Assembly: GCF_020889705.1 (NCBI RefSeq)
Contig: NZ_JACMYP010000004.1
Coordinates: 45,481 to 109,480, forward strand
Reading direction: 5' to 3'
Length of the DNA: 64,000 nt
Source of the DNA: Bradyrhizobium altum
GTDB taxonomy: Bacteria > Pseudomonadota > Alphaproteobacteria > Rhizobiales > Xanthobacteraceae
The notes beneath the pieces were generated by a model that was not told the origin of the DNA, searched no databases, and saw only the letters and a program-made list of their open reading frames with translations. Position 1 is the stretch's first letter; every line of letters starts with the position of its first letter. Of the stretch, positions 27,627 through 37,112 are shown one piece after another. A program made the translations under genes and the position numbers.

Positions 27627-29540
27627 TCAAATCGGTTCCGGAACGGAATGCCTCGCCAGAGTTTCCAGACTCGACGGCTTGAAGGCTCGCAAGAACAACT
27701 CCAGGTTGGCCAGAGACCAAAGCACCTTTTCGTGGTTTTGACGGCGGGCGAGATGCTCGTTGACTAGCTGCCGCAAGACATCCCTGTCGCAGAAGGATCC
27801 CACGCGCGCACCGTCGCAAACCAGCAAATCGGAGATAAATTCGCGATGGGGACCGCGAAACCACTCCTCGATCGGCACGCGAAATCCGATTTTCTTGCGC
27901 GTCAGAATTCCCGGTGGAAGAATGTGCTGCATCGCCGCTCGCAATACAGACTTGCCGCCGCTCCGACCGACCAGGAAATTGTCCGGAAACCGCGCCACAA
28001 GCTTGGCGAGACTGGTGTCCATGAATGGCATCCTGCCCTCAATTGAACCTGCCATCATCATTCGGTCCGCACGTTCAAGGAGGTTGTCGGGTAACCACGA
28101 CGTCTGATCGAAGAACAGCGTGCGCCGGACATTCGACCCGACGGCTATCGAGAACGGATGGGAATCCGGCGGCGTTACCGGCAGGGGGCGTCCGATAATG
28201 CGATCCCGTTCGTTAAGGGAAACTCCGCCAAACCAGAGTTGCATCCGGCTCGGCCAATCCCGCTCGCCGGCTGCAGTAGTCACGATCTTGGCGCGACGCA
28301 TATCATACGGGAGTGCGCGCATTGCGGGTGATATGATGCGATCATGAATGGTCTGCGGAACCAGTCGTTGGTAAAGCTCGATCCAGAGCTCGGCTCGATG
28401 CTTGGGATAGCCGCCCAGAAGTTCGTCTGCTCCTTCTCCGGTAAGGACCATTTTCACCTTGCTCGCCGCCATATGCGACAGCATCATAACTGGAATATCG
28501 GCCGGTTCGGCCGCTGGGGCGCCACGACGCAGCACAGCGGTCGGCCAGCTTTTCAGGAAGTCGTGCGGCTCCAGCACGATCTCCTCGTGATTGGTGTCGA
28601 ATTGACGAGCTATGGTGCGGGCGTGATCGAGCTCGGAGTAGCCGGCTTCACGAAAGCCAACTGAGAACGTGCGCACGCGCTCAGAGCTATGGCGGAGCAT
28701 GGCGGCCACAACCGCAGACGAATCGATGCCGCCAGACAAGTAGGCTCCAAACGCAACGTCACTCCGCATGCGAATGCGCACCGCATCATCGAACGTCGCC
28801 TTGAACAACCGGACCGCCTCGCCGAAGTCCGTGATATCGGGCTCTGCCGTTGCCAACGGCGGTATGAAATACCGGGTGATGTTTGTGCGTCCTTCGCGCC
28901 ACACCAGGTGGCAGCCCGGGGGAAGCTTGCGCACGGCTTGAAAGAATGTCCTGGGACCGGGGACATATCGATTGAGGAGATAATGCCCGACGGCATGCGG
29001 GTCGATCTGGGAATTCATGCCCGGGAACTTGAGCAGGGGCTCGATTTCCGAGGCGAACAAAAGTCCTGAGTGCTCGGCTATGAACAGCGGCTTCTTGCCG
29101 AACGGGTCGCGCGCCAGGACAAGCTGTTGGGTCCTCGCATCCCATAGCCCGAACGCGAACATGCCACGGAAACGCCTGATCGAGTCCAATCCCCAAGCCC
29201 GGTAGGCTTCGATCAGCACTTCCGTATCGGAGGACGTGCGAAAAGCATGTCCAAGAGAGACGAGTTCCTCGCGCAACTCAATGTAGTTATAGATCTCTCC
29301 ATTGAATACGAGACCGATCGAGCCATCAGCGCTCCACATTGGCTGGGCTCCGTGCTCGAGATCGATGATCGAGAGACGCCTATGCCCCAAGCTGACTTGA
29401 TGGTGCCCGCCGGCAGTGTCGCCTTGCCAGTAGCCGGCGCCGTCGGGGCCCCTGTGCTTCATGAGGTTGGTGAGGCGGACAAGAGTCTCGTAGTCTTGCC
29501 GGTACTTTCCCCGAAGTGCCCAGCCAAAAATCCCGCACAT
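27627..29540 (-). CDS. Asparagine synthase-like amidotransferase (glutamine-hydrolysing)
   Basis: 637 aa from the ATG at 29540, so that the catalytic N-terminal Cys (MCGIFGWALRGK) is exposed after Met removal; the open frame starts earlier. The glutaminase half has HRGPDGAGYW, HRRLSIIDLEHGAQPM and NGEIYNYIELR; the synthetase half has LSGGIDSSAVVAAM (pyrophosphate loop) and LTGEGADELLGGYPKH. It is about 80 residues longer than E. coli AsnB, matching the AsnB-like proteins found in exopolysaccharide loci. Such proteins may amidate carboxyl groups of uronic sugars rather than Asp; the AlgD-like dehydrogenase nearby would provide the uronate (inference). Confidence 0.85.
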   Translation of the reverse strand: MCGIFGWALRGKYRQDYETLVRLTNLMKHRGPDGAGYWQGDTAGGHHQVSLGHRRLSIIDLEHGAQPMWSADGSIGLVFNGEIYNYIELREELVSLGHAFRTSSDTEVLIEAYRAWGLDSIRRFRGMFAFGLWDARTQQLVLARDPFGKKPLFIAEHSGLLFASEIEPLLKFPGMNSQIDPHAVGHYLLNRYVPGPRTFFQAVRKLPPGCHLVWREGRTNITRYFIPPLATAEPDITDFGEAVRLFKATFDDAVRIRMRSDVAFGAYLSGGIDSSAVVAAMLRHSSERVRTFSVGFREAGYSELDHARTIARQFDTNHEEIVLEPHDFLKSWPTAVLRRGAPAAEPADIPVMMLSHMAASKVKMVLTGEGADELLGGYPKHRAELWIELYQRLVPQTIHDRIISPAMRALPYDMRRAKIVTTAAGERDWPSRMQLWFGGVSLNERDRIIGRPLPVTPPDSHPFSIAVGSNVRRTLFFDQTSWLPDNLLERADRMMMAGSIEGRMPFMDTSLAKLVARFPDNFLVGRSGGKSVLRAAMQHILPPGILTRKKIGFRVPIEEWFRGPHREFISDLLVCDGARVGSFCDRDVLRQLVNEHLARRQNHEKVLWSLANLELFLRAFKPSSLETLARHSVPEPI

Positions 29541-30330
29541 GATCCCTGCCAGCTTCTTGTGTCCGGACATTGCTGTGGCCACGGATGACCCTCAATGGGA
29601 AAGGCGGAGTAATCCTTGGAGATTGCGTCATGATGCCCTCTCGACTTGCTCGCGAGGACGGTGCGCATCACGCTCCGTCGCGACGTTTGGTGTTCAACCA
29701 GCAGGATCGCGGGAGCCCGGCCGCTGAAGTTCCATGTTTGGGCTTTCTGCGAGGGCGGCATGCCAGCGAAAATTCTGTCTTTTCCGGCGTGGCCTCAGCA
29801 AGCAGACGCGAACTGAGTTTCATCCGGCGATGAGCGGACCCTCAAGCCAAATGCGGCGCTGAACCTCGCGGGCGTCGCACCCGGAGAGCTGAAGTGTGTT
29901 TCGCATCGGATCGAAACTGCACGCGCAACCTCTAACCGGTGTCAGCGCTCATTCGGGGATCCCGGGGCGGTGGCCAATGCGGCCGGCGCCGAGGAATATC
30001 GATCGGACCGCTGATCGCGCCGCTATCGATACGGCGCGGACGGGCGAAGGATCACCGCGACGCAAAAGAACCTGCCCGCGGCGCCCGATCGAGTTGATTG
30101 CCTCTGTGGGCACGGTTCGCGGTGCGCCGTTATCGGCAGTGTTTTCGAACTCGATCGTTGCTTGCCACGCGACCTGCAGCGTTCGCGATGGCGCTCGCCG
30201 ACATGGACGAGATCAGTGGAGAACTTTTTTTGGTCCCCTCTGCAATGACGCTGAATTTGACTGCAACGACAAGCACATGCCGCTGGTGCCGCCGGTTTTG
30301 CAGTTTCAAACTATCGCCATGTTAAATAAT
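29541..30330. other. Long intergenic region, no gene recognised
   Basis: About 790 bp. A 152-codon frame at 29896-30354 has Arg-rich random composition and overlaps the element upstream of the lyase gene, so I do not call it. Promoter of the leftward asparagine synthase should be at its left end. Confidence 0.4.
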
Positions 30331-30386
30331 TTTTTTGCCATACTCGCTCATTAACCAACCGACCCAGCAGTTGGGGATGGGCGATT
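30331..30386 (+). promoter_or_regulatory. Shared upstream element, copy 1 (before lyase gene 30554)
   Basis: A T-run followed by GCCATACTCGCTCATTAACC and, 22 bases after TTAACC, GGGGATGGGCGATT. Copies with the same layout lie upstream of the ABC transporter (32610) and the second lyase gene (44273). In all three, GCCA precedes TTAACCAA by 14 bases, and TTAACC lies 201-220 bases before the start codon. It is likely a promoter or regulator site common to the module. Confidence 0.65.
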
Positions 30387-30418
30387 CGCACTGCATTGGA
30401 ATGTGCACGCAGTTGATG

Positions 30419-30553
30419 CTGCGATGCATCGGAAATCCGCTCGTGGCGTAGGCGTTGCGAGTGCGTGGTATGTCGCGCGCCTTCGCGCCGCGGCCGTAAA
30501 TTCCCTTGTAAGCGTCAAAGAGAAAGCATCTCTGCGACCCATGGAGGCCTGAA
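30419..30553 (+). promoter_or_regulatory. Conserved leader with small hairpin and strong RBS, lyase 1
   Basis: This leader closely matches 44357-44493 before the second lyase gene, including AATTCCCTTGTAA and the block GTGGTATGTCGCGCGCCTTC. AGAGA (30519-30523) and TCTCT (30529-30533) flank AAGCA; the other copy keeps both arms but has AAAA as loop. GGAGG at 30543-30547 lies six bases before a TTG start. Confidence 0.55.
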
Positions 30554-32353
30554 TTGGATACGACTGGGACAATCACATCATTTTCTTCCACACCGATGAC
30601 GAGGTTTTCGATCGGGGGCGACGTCTACGGAGTGCAGGATGCGAGCACGAGCTACAGCCTGACCAATCCTGATCCGCAAACTCTGCGCTTCCAAGTCCAG
30701 CAGGGTGATCATGCCTGGTACGATGACTCGTCTGTCGACCGCTCCGAAGTGTCAGGCGCGGGCAACATTCCCGGCGGCACTCCGCTCAACTTGAACTATC
30801 AGTTCATGGTGGAGGCAAATGGCCCCAACGGGTCATTTACGAATACCGCAGATGGCTGGTTCATCGTCGGACAGATGCACAATGATGATAACTCGAGCGG
30901 CGTGGGCACCTCGCCGCCGTTTGCGATCCAGCTTGTCGGCGATCATCTGCAGGTTGTCGCCAGATATGTCCAGCCGGGTCAGGACCCGAGCAACGGGGCC
31001 GGCAATGTGCAGATGCTCACGCTCTGGACTGACCCCAATCCGATCCAGACGGGCGTGTATAACAACATTCAAATACAGGCCGACGTTTCGAACACCGGTG
31101 GCGGGTATTTGAAGGTCTCGATCAACGGGACCCAGGTCGTGAATTATAGCGGCCCCTTGGGCTATGGGCAGGCCACCAACTGGGAATACGGAGTCTATCG
31201 GTCGACGGCGCCCGAGACCGTCGCGGTCGACTACCGAAACATGACGTTGTTGACAGGGGCGGCGGCGACCGCCCCGACGCAGCCGACCACACCGACCACG
31301 CCCACCACCCCGAACGTTGCGCCGACGGTGACGAAGGCCTCCGCTTCGCCGGGGACCGGAACCGAGCATGTCGGCGATGTCGTCACGTTGACGCTCGGCT
31401 TGAGCGAGGCCGTGACCGTCAAGGGTACGCCGACGCTGTCGCTCAACGATGGTGCCAGCGCCACCTATGTTGGCGGCTCCGGGACAAATACGCTCACCTT
31501 CCAGGTGAAAGTCGCGGCGACTGACACGAACACCTCGGCGCTCGCCATCACGGCCGTCAATCTCGCGAACGGCGCGAGCATCACGGATTCTGGGGGGCTT
31601 GCCGCCAATCTCTCGGGTGCGGTGAAGACATTCTCCGGTCTTCAGATCTCGAACACGCCCATCATGCCGACGCAGCCAACCACGCCGACAACGCCGACAA
31701 CTCCGTCGACGCCGACGGTGACTACGCCGGTGCTCTCCGTCGCGGACAGCTCGCTATGGGTCGCCGGCAGAGGCGGTCATGTCGACCTGGGGACCAAGCT
31801 GTCCACGACCGATCCCAACGACAAAGTCAGCCTGAACATCAAGGGGCTGCCGAAGTATGAGACGATCACGACCGGCGATGGCACGACGTTCAGGGGAGGC
31901 AACATCACTCTGAGTTCTGCGCAGGTCGCCAGCGGATTGACGCTGACATCGTACTACCGGGGCAATGCTCATCCGGTCTCGACTCTTACCCTGACCGCGA
32001 GCGCCACCGACCCGGTTACCGGCGCTGTGACGTCGGCGACGCCACAGACCATCACCGTCACGGATCCTCGTCCGTCCGCAACCTCAGGGAGCACGGCAAA
32101 CCAGGACCATGGGCTGCACCACCACCACCACCTTGCGTCGGGCAGCAGCACGCTGGCAGCTACCGTGCCGCAGACAACCTCTTTGGCGAATTACGACACG
32201 GCCAAAGGATCCCAGGCGAGCCATAGCTTCGCGCTGCTGAACCAGTATCTGGCGGGTAGCTCTGGTCGGGTCGACGGCGGTCTGATCGCGGCAGCCGTTT
32301 CGAACGGCACCGCCTGGGCGCAGAACGCGTTCCTGACGAAGCCCCACCACTAA
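30554..32353 (+). CDS. Type I-secreted heparin-lyase-like protein with Ig-like modules (lyase 1)
   Basis: 599 aa, TTG start six bases after GGAGG; the TTG, leader and RBS are conserved in the paralogue at 44494. No signal peptide. Residues 1-232 are the lyase jelly-roll (YSLTNPDPQTLRFQVQQGDH, VDRSEVSG, GWFIVGQMHNDDNSSGVGTS). Then a Pro/Thr linker (PTQPTTPTTPTTP), an Ig-like repeat (about 256-353, VVTLTLGLSEAVTVKGTPTL), a second linker, a cadherin-like beta domain (about 390-500), a natural His-rich run HGLHHHHH, and the tail SHSFALLNQYLAGSSGRVDG ending in AFLTKPHH. The tail matches lyase 2 and lacks RTX repeats, so I infer type I export by the adjacent ABC/HlyD pair. Substrate is probably the cell's own exopolysaccharide or a plant glycan. 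Confidence 0.8.
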   Translation: MDTTGTITSFSSTPMTRFSIGGDVYGVQDASTSYSLTNPDPQTLRFQVQQGDHAWYDDSSVDRSEVSGAGNIPGGTPLNLNYQFMVEANGPNGSFTNTADGWFIVGQMHNDDNSSGVGTSPPFAIQLVGDHLQVVARYVQPGQDPSNGAGNVQMLTLWTDPNPIQTGVYNNIQIQADVSNTGGGYLKVSINGTQVVNYSGPLGYGQATNWEYGVYRSTAPETVAVDYRNMTLLTGAAATAPTQPTTPTTPTTPNVAPTVTKASASPGTGTEHVGDVVTLTLGLSEAVTVKGTPTLSLNDGASATYVGGSGTNTLTFQVKVAATDTNTSALAITAVNLANGASITDSGGLAANLSGAVKTFSGLQISNTPIMPTQPTTPTTPTTPSTPTVTTPVLSVADSSLWVAGRGGHVDLGTKLSTTDPNDKVSLNIKGLPKYETITTGDGTTFRGGNITLSSAQVASGLTLTSYYRGNAHPVSTLTLTASATDPVTGAVTSATPQTITVTDPRPSATSGSTANQDHGLHHHHHLASGSSTLAATVPQTTSLANYDTAKGSQASHSFALLNQYLAGSSGRVDGGLIAAAVSNGTAWAQNAFLTKPHH

Positions 32354-32360
32354 CGTACTG

Positions 32361-32391
32361 CCGCACCCGGGCACCTTGCGCCCGGGTGCGG
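32361..32391 (+). terminator. GC-rich hairpin after lyase 1
   Basis: CCGCACCCGGGC (32361-32372), a seven-base loop, and GCCCGGGTGCGG (32380-32391) form a perfect 12 bp stem eight bases after the stop codon. There is no T-tract, so it may terminate weakly or mark a 3' end and protect the transcript. It separates lyase 1 from the transporter operon, which has its own element. Confidence 0.6.
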
Positions 32392-32850
32392 CACCGTCAG
32401 CTTCTTGGACGGCGGGCCGCAAGAGTGGTCGGTCGGCAGCCGCGGGGGCATGGTGAAACCAATCCACAACAGAGGATTGCCGGCCGCTGCTATTTGACGG
32501 AAAATCCCCGTGCTGATTCCGATTCGATACTTCGTTGTGAGCGTAGAACGTCTGAGTTTAGCTCAGTTTCCAGGCACAACTTGCGTGTGCATAAATCACA
32601 ATTCGAAAGTTTTTTCGCCATTTTTGCTCGTTAACCAACGCGCTCAGCCAATCGGGGGGGCGATTTTCAAGTATCCCGTCGCGCTGAAACCTCCTCGCGG
32701 TTCGAGGCCCTAATGCTTTGATGATTGCTTGCGCCGTTTTGGCTGCGAGCAGGCGTGTGTCGCGTATCCTCGGATAGGCGTCATTGGAATTCCATGTGCA
32801 TGAAAAGGAACACCAACGCGGCCGGTAGCCGCGAGGAGTAGAGTAACGAA
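32392..32850 (+). promoter_or_regulatory. Upstream region of the type I transporter operon
   Basis: About 460 bp with no gene. It carries element copy 2 (32610-32665) and GAGGAGTAGAGTAACG before the ATG as ribosome binding site. An ATAAATCACAATTCG stretch lies just upstream of the element. The conserved leader seen before the lyases is absent here. Confidence 0.5.
32610..32665 (+). promoter_or_regulatory. Shared upstream element, copy 2 (before ABC transporter)
   Basis: TTTTTTCGCCATTTTTGCTC then TTAACCAACG, then after 23 bases from TTAACC a GGGGGGGCGATT block. Spacing GCCA to TTAACC is 14 bases, as in copies 1 and 3. Distance from TTAACC to the ATG is 220 bases. Confidence 0.6.
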
Positions 32851-35595
32851 ATGGCGATCCAGAACGGAAATGCCCACGCAACTCCAGATCTAGGGTTTCG
32901 AGCGCTGGCTCTGTTCCTGCGCCTTCATGGCGTGAACACTGAACCCGATCAGCTCCGCGATCGTTGCGGAGACAATGGGATAGGCATCCGCGGAATGCTT
33001 CGTTGCGCGCGCGAATTCGGGGTCAAAGTCCGTGCGACGACAATGGATTGGCCGCGGCTGGCGGGCATCCAGCTGCCTGGAATCGCTTCGCTGCATGACG
33101 GCGGATTCTTGCTTCTCGGAAAAATCGAGGACCAGGTAGCGCTTGTGCTGCACCCGACCTCGTCGCATCCGCGGCGGATGACGCGTGCGGAATTTGAGGC
33201 GATCTGGGATGGCGGCTTGATCTCGCCCGGCTCACAGAGCCTCACACACGGCGCACGTCAGGCGATTGCCGACATCCGCGCCCGGGCAGTTGGCCTGGGC
33301 GCCGGCCTGATGCGCCACGCCGGTGGCCTGCTGATGCTTGTCCGCGACGGCTTGACCAAGGCCCGCGACACCTTGTTGACGAAGGCGCCCGACATGCGGG
33401 CGCGTTTTGCCGCTTCCGGCGATGTTGCGAACGAGGCCGCGGATATCGGGTCCCCGGCTGCGAGCGCCGCTCCCGACGACGTCGACGAATCCGGGCTCAT
33501 TGCGCTTGCGATCTTGCTGCGTTGCCATGGAATTGCTGCCGACCCCGCCCAAATCCACCACCGGGTGGGCGCGGCGCGCCTCGGCGTCACTGAAATCCTG
33601 CGCTGTGCCAAGGAATTCGGGCTCAAGGCAAGGGTGCAGAGGACCAGCTGGGACAGGCTTGCAGTCACGCCGCTGCCGGGAATTGCACTGCTGCGCGACG
33701 GCAGCTTCCTGATTCTCGGCAAGCTCATCGACGGCAAGCTTCTCGTTCAGCGCCCGCTGTCTCCGCGCCCCGAAACACTTTCCCAGGCCCAGCTCGAGGC
33801 CATCTGGGATGGTGGCATTATTCTAATGGCCCGGCGCGCCAGCCTGACCGATCTCGCGCGACGCTTCGATATCGCCTGGTTCGTCGGCGCCATGCAAAAG
33901 TATCGCCGCCTGCTCAGCGAGGTGCTGGCGGCGTCGTTCTTCCTCCAGATCTTCGCCGTTGTCTCACCGTTGTTCTTCCAGGTGGTCATCGACAAGGTGC
34001 TCGTGCATCGAAGCATGAGCACACTCGACGTTCTGGTCATCGGCCTTGTCGTGCTGACTGTGTTCGAAGCCATTCTCGAGACACTGCGTGTCTATCTGTT
34101 CGCGCATACGACAAACCGTATCGATGTCGAGCTCGGTGCCAGGCTGTTTCGCCACCTCATGGCGCTGCCGATCGCCTATTTCCAGACGCGCCGCGTCGGG
34201 GATTCGGTGGCACGCGTCCGGGAGCTGGAGAATATCCGCCAGTTCCTGACGAGTTCGGCGCTCACGCTGGTCATCGACCTTCTTTTCACGGTCGTCTTCC
34301 TTGTGGTGATGTTCTACTACTCGACGACGTTGACCTGGATCGTGCTCGCGTCCTTCCCATTCTACATCGGCATATCGGCGGGAGCCGCGCCGCTATTCCG
34401 CGCGCGCCTCGATGAGAAGTTCAATCGCGGCTCCGAGAATCAGGCCTTCCTGGTCGAAAGCGTCACCGGCGTCGAGACCTTGAAGGCCATGGCGGTCGAG
34501 CCGCAGATGCAACGCCGCTGGGAAGAGCAACTCGCCGGCTATGTCGCCGCAAGCTTCCGCGTGCTCAGCCTGAACAACACGGCGAGCCAGGCAGTTCAGA
34601 TGATCAACAAGCTGGTCATCGCCGCGACCCTTTACTTCGGCGCGCGGCTGGTCATTGGTGGGGAGCTGACCGTCGGCGAACTCGTCGCGTTCAACATGCT
34701 GGCCGCGCGCGTCAGCACGCCGGTGCTTCGGCTTGCACAGGTCTGGCAGGACTTCCACCAGGCCCGCCTGTCGATCGATCGTCTCGGCGACATCCTCAAC
34801 ACCATTCCGGAGCCGAGCTTCACTCCGTCCCGCGCTGCGTTGCCGCCGATCCGCGGCCAGGTGAGGTTCGAACATGCGACTTTCCGCTATCGCATCGATG
34901 GCCCCGAGGTGCTGCATGACGTGTCGTTCAGCATCGAGCCGGGCCAGGTCATCGGCATCGTCGGCTCGTCGGGGTCGGGCAAGAGCACCGTCACCAAGCT
35001 GATCCAGCGTCTCTATGTTCCGGAGAGCGGACGCGTGCTGGTCGATGGCGTCGACCTCGCAATGGTCGACCTGAGCTGGCTACGGCGCCAGATCGGCGTC
35101 GTGTTGCAGGAAAACGTGCTATTCAACTGCACGATCCGGGACAACATCGCACTGACCGATCCGACCATGTCGATGGAACGTGTCATCGAAGCGGCAATGC
35201 TGGCCGGCGCGCACGACTTCATCCTGGAACTGCCCGAGGGTTACGACACCATCGTGGGCGAGCGCGGCAGCAGCCTGTCTGGCGGACAACGCCAGCGTAT
35301 CGCAATCGCGCGCGCGCTGATCACCGACCCGCGCATCCTGATTTTCGACGAGGCGACCAGCGCGCTGGACTACGAAAGTGAGCGCGCGATCCAGCAGAAC
35401 ATGAGGCGGATTTCCGCCGGCCGGACCGTGATCGTTATCGCTCACCGGCTGTCGACTGTACGTAATGCCGACCGGATCATCACGCTCGAGCATGGCCGCA
35501 TCGTCGAGGACGGCAGCCATGATGAGCTGATCCAGACCAACGGCCGTTACGCCAATCTTCATTACCTGCAGGCCGGTATCCATGACATCCGCTAG
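32851..35595 (+). CDS. Type I secretion ABC transporter with duplicated C39-like N-terminal domain
   Basis: 914 aa; HlyB-type transporters are about 700. The extra length is a repeat: residues about 13-120 and 212-322 are both C39-like domains (GMLRCAREFGVKVRATTMDW against EILRCAKEFGLKARVQRTSW; both then LPGIA, FL.LGK and I-W-D-G-G). Neither has the catalytic Cys of a C39 peptidase, so they should bind substrate without cleaving. Then comes the six-helix membrane domain and the ATPase: Walker A GSSGSGKST (about 705), signature LSGGQRQRIA (about 809), Walker B ILIFDEATSA. It energises export of unfolded substrates across both membranes; its likely substrates are lyases 1 and 2. It overlaps the HlyD gene by 14 bp. 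Confidence 0.93.
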   Translation: MAIQNGNAHATPDLGFRALALFLRLHGVNTEPDQLRDRCGDNGIGIRGMLRCAREFGVKVRATTMDWPRLAGIQLPGIASLHDGGFLLLGKIEDQVALVLHPTSSHPRRMTRAEFEAIWDGGLISPGSQSLTHGARQAIADIRARAVGLGAGLMRHAGGLLMLVRDGLTKARDTLLTKAPDMRARFAASGDVANEAADIGSPAASAAPDDVDESGLIALAILLRCHGIAADPAQIHHRVGAARLGVTEILRCAKEFGLKARVQRTSWDRLAVTPLPGIALLRDGSFLILGKLIDGKLLVQRPLSPRPETLSQAQLEAIWDGGIILMARRASLTDLARRFDIAWFVGAMQKYRRLLSEVLAASFFLQIFAVVSPLFFQVVIDKVLVHRSMSTLDVLVIGLVVLTVFEAILETLRVYLFAHTTNRIDVELGARLFRHLMALPIAYFQTRRVGDSVARVRELENIRQFLTSSALTLVIDLLFTVVFLVVMFYYSTTLTWIVLASFPFYIGISAGAAPLFRARLDEKFNRGSENQAFLVESVTGVETLKAMAVEPQMQRRWEEQLAGYVAASFRVLSLNNTASQAVQMINKLVIAATLYFGARLVIGGELTVGELVAFNMLAARVSTPVLRLAQVWQDFHQARLSIDRLGDILNTIPEPSFTPSRAALPPIRGQVRFEHATFRYRIDGPEVLHDVSFSIEPGQVIGIVGSSGSGKSTVTKLIQRLYVPESGRVLVDGVDLAMVDLSWLRRQIGVVLQENVLFNCTIRDNIALTDPTMSMERVIEAAMLAGAHDFILELPEGYDTIVGERGSSLSGGQRQRIAIARALITDPRILIFDEATSALDYESERAIQQNMRRISAGRTVIVIAHRLSTVRNADRIITLEHGRIVEDGSHDELIQTNGRYANLHYLQAGIHDIR

Positions 35596-37006
35596 TCGCA
35601 ACATCGTCCCGTTTCCGAGACGCGAACTTCGGCGCCGGGAGCACGAGCTCGCATTTCTGCCGGCGGCGCTCGAAATCGCCGAGTCGCCGCCGTCACCGAT
35701 CGGGCGTGCGATCGGAGCGAGCATCATCGCAATGTTCTGCATCGCACTGCTGTGGGCGACGCTCGGCAGTGTTGATATCGTCGCCACGGCGACCGGCAAG
35801 ATCGTGCCCGGCGGCCGCACCAAGCTGATCCAGCCGTTCGAGACGGGTGTGGTCCGCGCCATCAAGGTCCGCGACGGCCAGAGCGTGAAGGCCGGCGACG
35901 TTCTGATCGAGCTCGACCCGACGATGACAGAGGCCGACCAGGAGCGTCAGAAGAGCGATCTGCTAGCGGCAGAACTCGACGCAGCGCGATTGCGGGCGGC
36001 ACTTACAGCCGATCCGCTCGCTGCCTTCCGTGCTCCGCAGAACGCAAGCGCCGCAGAGATCGAGATGCATCGCCAGTTCCTGATTAGCGAGCGCGCCGAG
36101 CAAAATGCCAAGCTTTCCGAAATCGAGCGGCAGCAGGGGCAGAAGGAGGCGGAACGAGAGACGACATCGGCGAGTGTTGCCAAGCTGGAAGCTACCATTC
36201 CCGTGCTGCAGGAGAGGGTCGATATCCGCAAGGGCCTCGTCGAAAAGGCACTGGCTTCCAAGGTCGTCTATCTAACCGAGTATCAGGAGCTGGTCGCCAT
36301 GCAGCAGGATCTTGTGCTGCAGAAGAGCCGACTGCGCGAAGCCGATGCGGCAATCGCGTTACTGAAGGAAACAAAGGAGAAGGCTGGCGCAGAGTATCGC
36401 CGCGCGACCTATGACGCACTTGCGAAGGCCGAGCAGAAGGCTGCGAGCGCGGCGCAAGAGGTGATCAAGGCGGACCGGCGCACGAAGCTCCAGCGTCTGA
36501 CCGCGCCAGTCGATGGGGTCGTGCAGCAGCTTGCCGTTCATACGGTTGGCGGCGTGGTGACCCCGGCTCAGGCGCTCGCAGTGGTGGTTCCGAGCGAGAG
36601 CCAACTCGAGATCGAGGCCATGCTCTCCAACCGCGATATCGGATTCGTCCATCCGGGGCAGGCGGCGGAGATCAAGATCGATACCTTCAACTTCACGCGC
36701 TACGGACTGCTTCACGGCGACGTGCTCAGCGTATCGACGGATGCCATTACGCGCGACCGGACGCAGGGGTCGAATGACCACCCGTCGGGCGCCACGTCGA
36801 GCAGCAGCGAGCCGAAGGGTCAGGAGCTGGAGTATGCTGCGCGCGTTTCACTCGACCGGACACACATGCAAGTGGAGGACAAGCTCGTCAAGCTCGGTCC
36901 GGGCATGGCGGTGACGGTCGAGATCAAGACCGGTACGCGCAGGATCATCAGCTACCTGCTCTCGCCGCTGGCGAGGTACAAGCAGGAAGCGTTGCGGGAA
37001 CGGTAA
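35582..37006 (+). CDS. HlyD-family type I secretion periplasmic adaptor
   Basis: 474 aa; the ATG lies inside the end of the ABC gene. A short cytosolic part is followed by one membrane helix (about 41-62, GASIIAMFCIALLWATLGSV), the first lipoyl half (VDIVATATGKIVPGGRTKLI, KVRDGQSVKAGDVLIELDP), a long coiled coil (about 120-300), and the second half with the beta-barrel (RLTAPVDGVVQQLAVHTVGG, GMAVTVEIKTGTRRIISYLL, the HlyD C-terminal signature). It links the ABC transporter to a TolC-type outer-membrane channel, which is not encoded in this window. Co-translated with the transporter. Confidence 0.93.
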   Translation: MTSASRNIVPFPRRELRRREHELAFLPAALEIAESPPSPIGRAIGASIIAMFCIALLWATLGSVDIVATATGKIVPGGRTKLIQPFETGVVRAIKVRDGQSVKAGDVLIELDPTMTEADQERQKSDLLAAELDAARLRAALTADPLAAFRAPQNASAAEIEMHRQFLISERAEQNAKLSEIERQQGQKEAERETTSASVAKLEATIPVLQERVDIRKGLVEKALASKVVYLTEYQELVAMQQDLVLQKSRLREADAAIALLKETKEKAGAEYRRATYDALAKAEQKAASAAQEVIKADRRTKLQRLTAPVDGVVQQLAVHTVGGVVTPAQALAVVVPSESQLEIEAMLSNRDIGFVHPGQAAEIKIDTFNFTRYGLLHGDVLSVSTDAITRDRTQGSNDHPSGATSSSSEPKGQELEYAARVSLDRTHMQVEDKLVKLGPGMAVTVEIKTGTRRIISYLLSPLARYKQEALRER

Positions 37007-37085
37007 GCAGCCGTCTTGCTTGGGCGAGGCCTTGTGCCCGGACCAAGCCGGGCGCCACGCAGGCCCAATGCGGATGTTGGAAAGG

Positions 37086-37112
37086 CCCGGATCGCCAGTG
37101 ATGCGATCCGGG
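37086..37112 (+). terminator. Hairpin after the ABC/HlyD operon
   Basis: CCCGGATCGC (37086-37095) and GCGATCCGGG (37103-37112) form a perfect 10 bp stem with a seven-base loop, 80 bp after the HlyD stop. No T-tract. Likely transcript end of the transporter operon. Confidence 0.5.

Noticed and set aside
29896..30354. 152-codon rightward open frame before lyase 1
   Set aside because: Arg/Pro-rich composition of a chance GC-rich frame; overlaps the conserved upstream element; no ribosome binding site.
30351..30360. TTAACC in the shared element as a CtrA binding site
   Set aside because: The full CtrA motif needs a second TTAA seven bases upstream; none is found at that spacing in any of the three copies.
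32110..32131. His-rich run in lyase 1 as a cloning tag
   Set aside because: It is internal, followed by natural sequence, and the rest of the locus is normal genomic DNA; a natural run.
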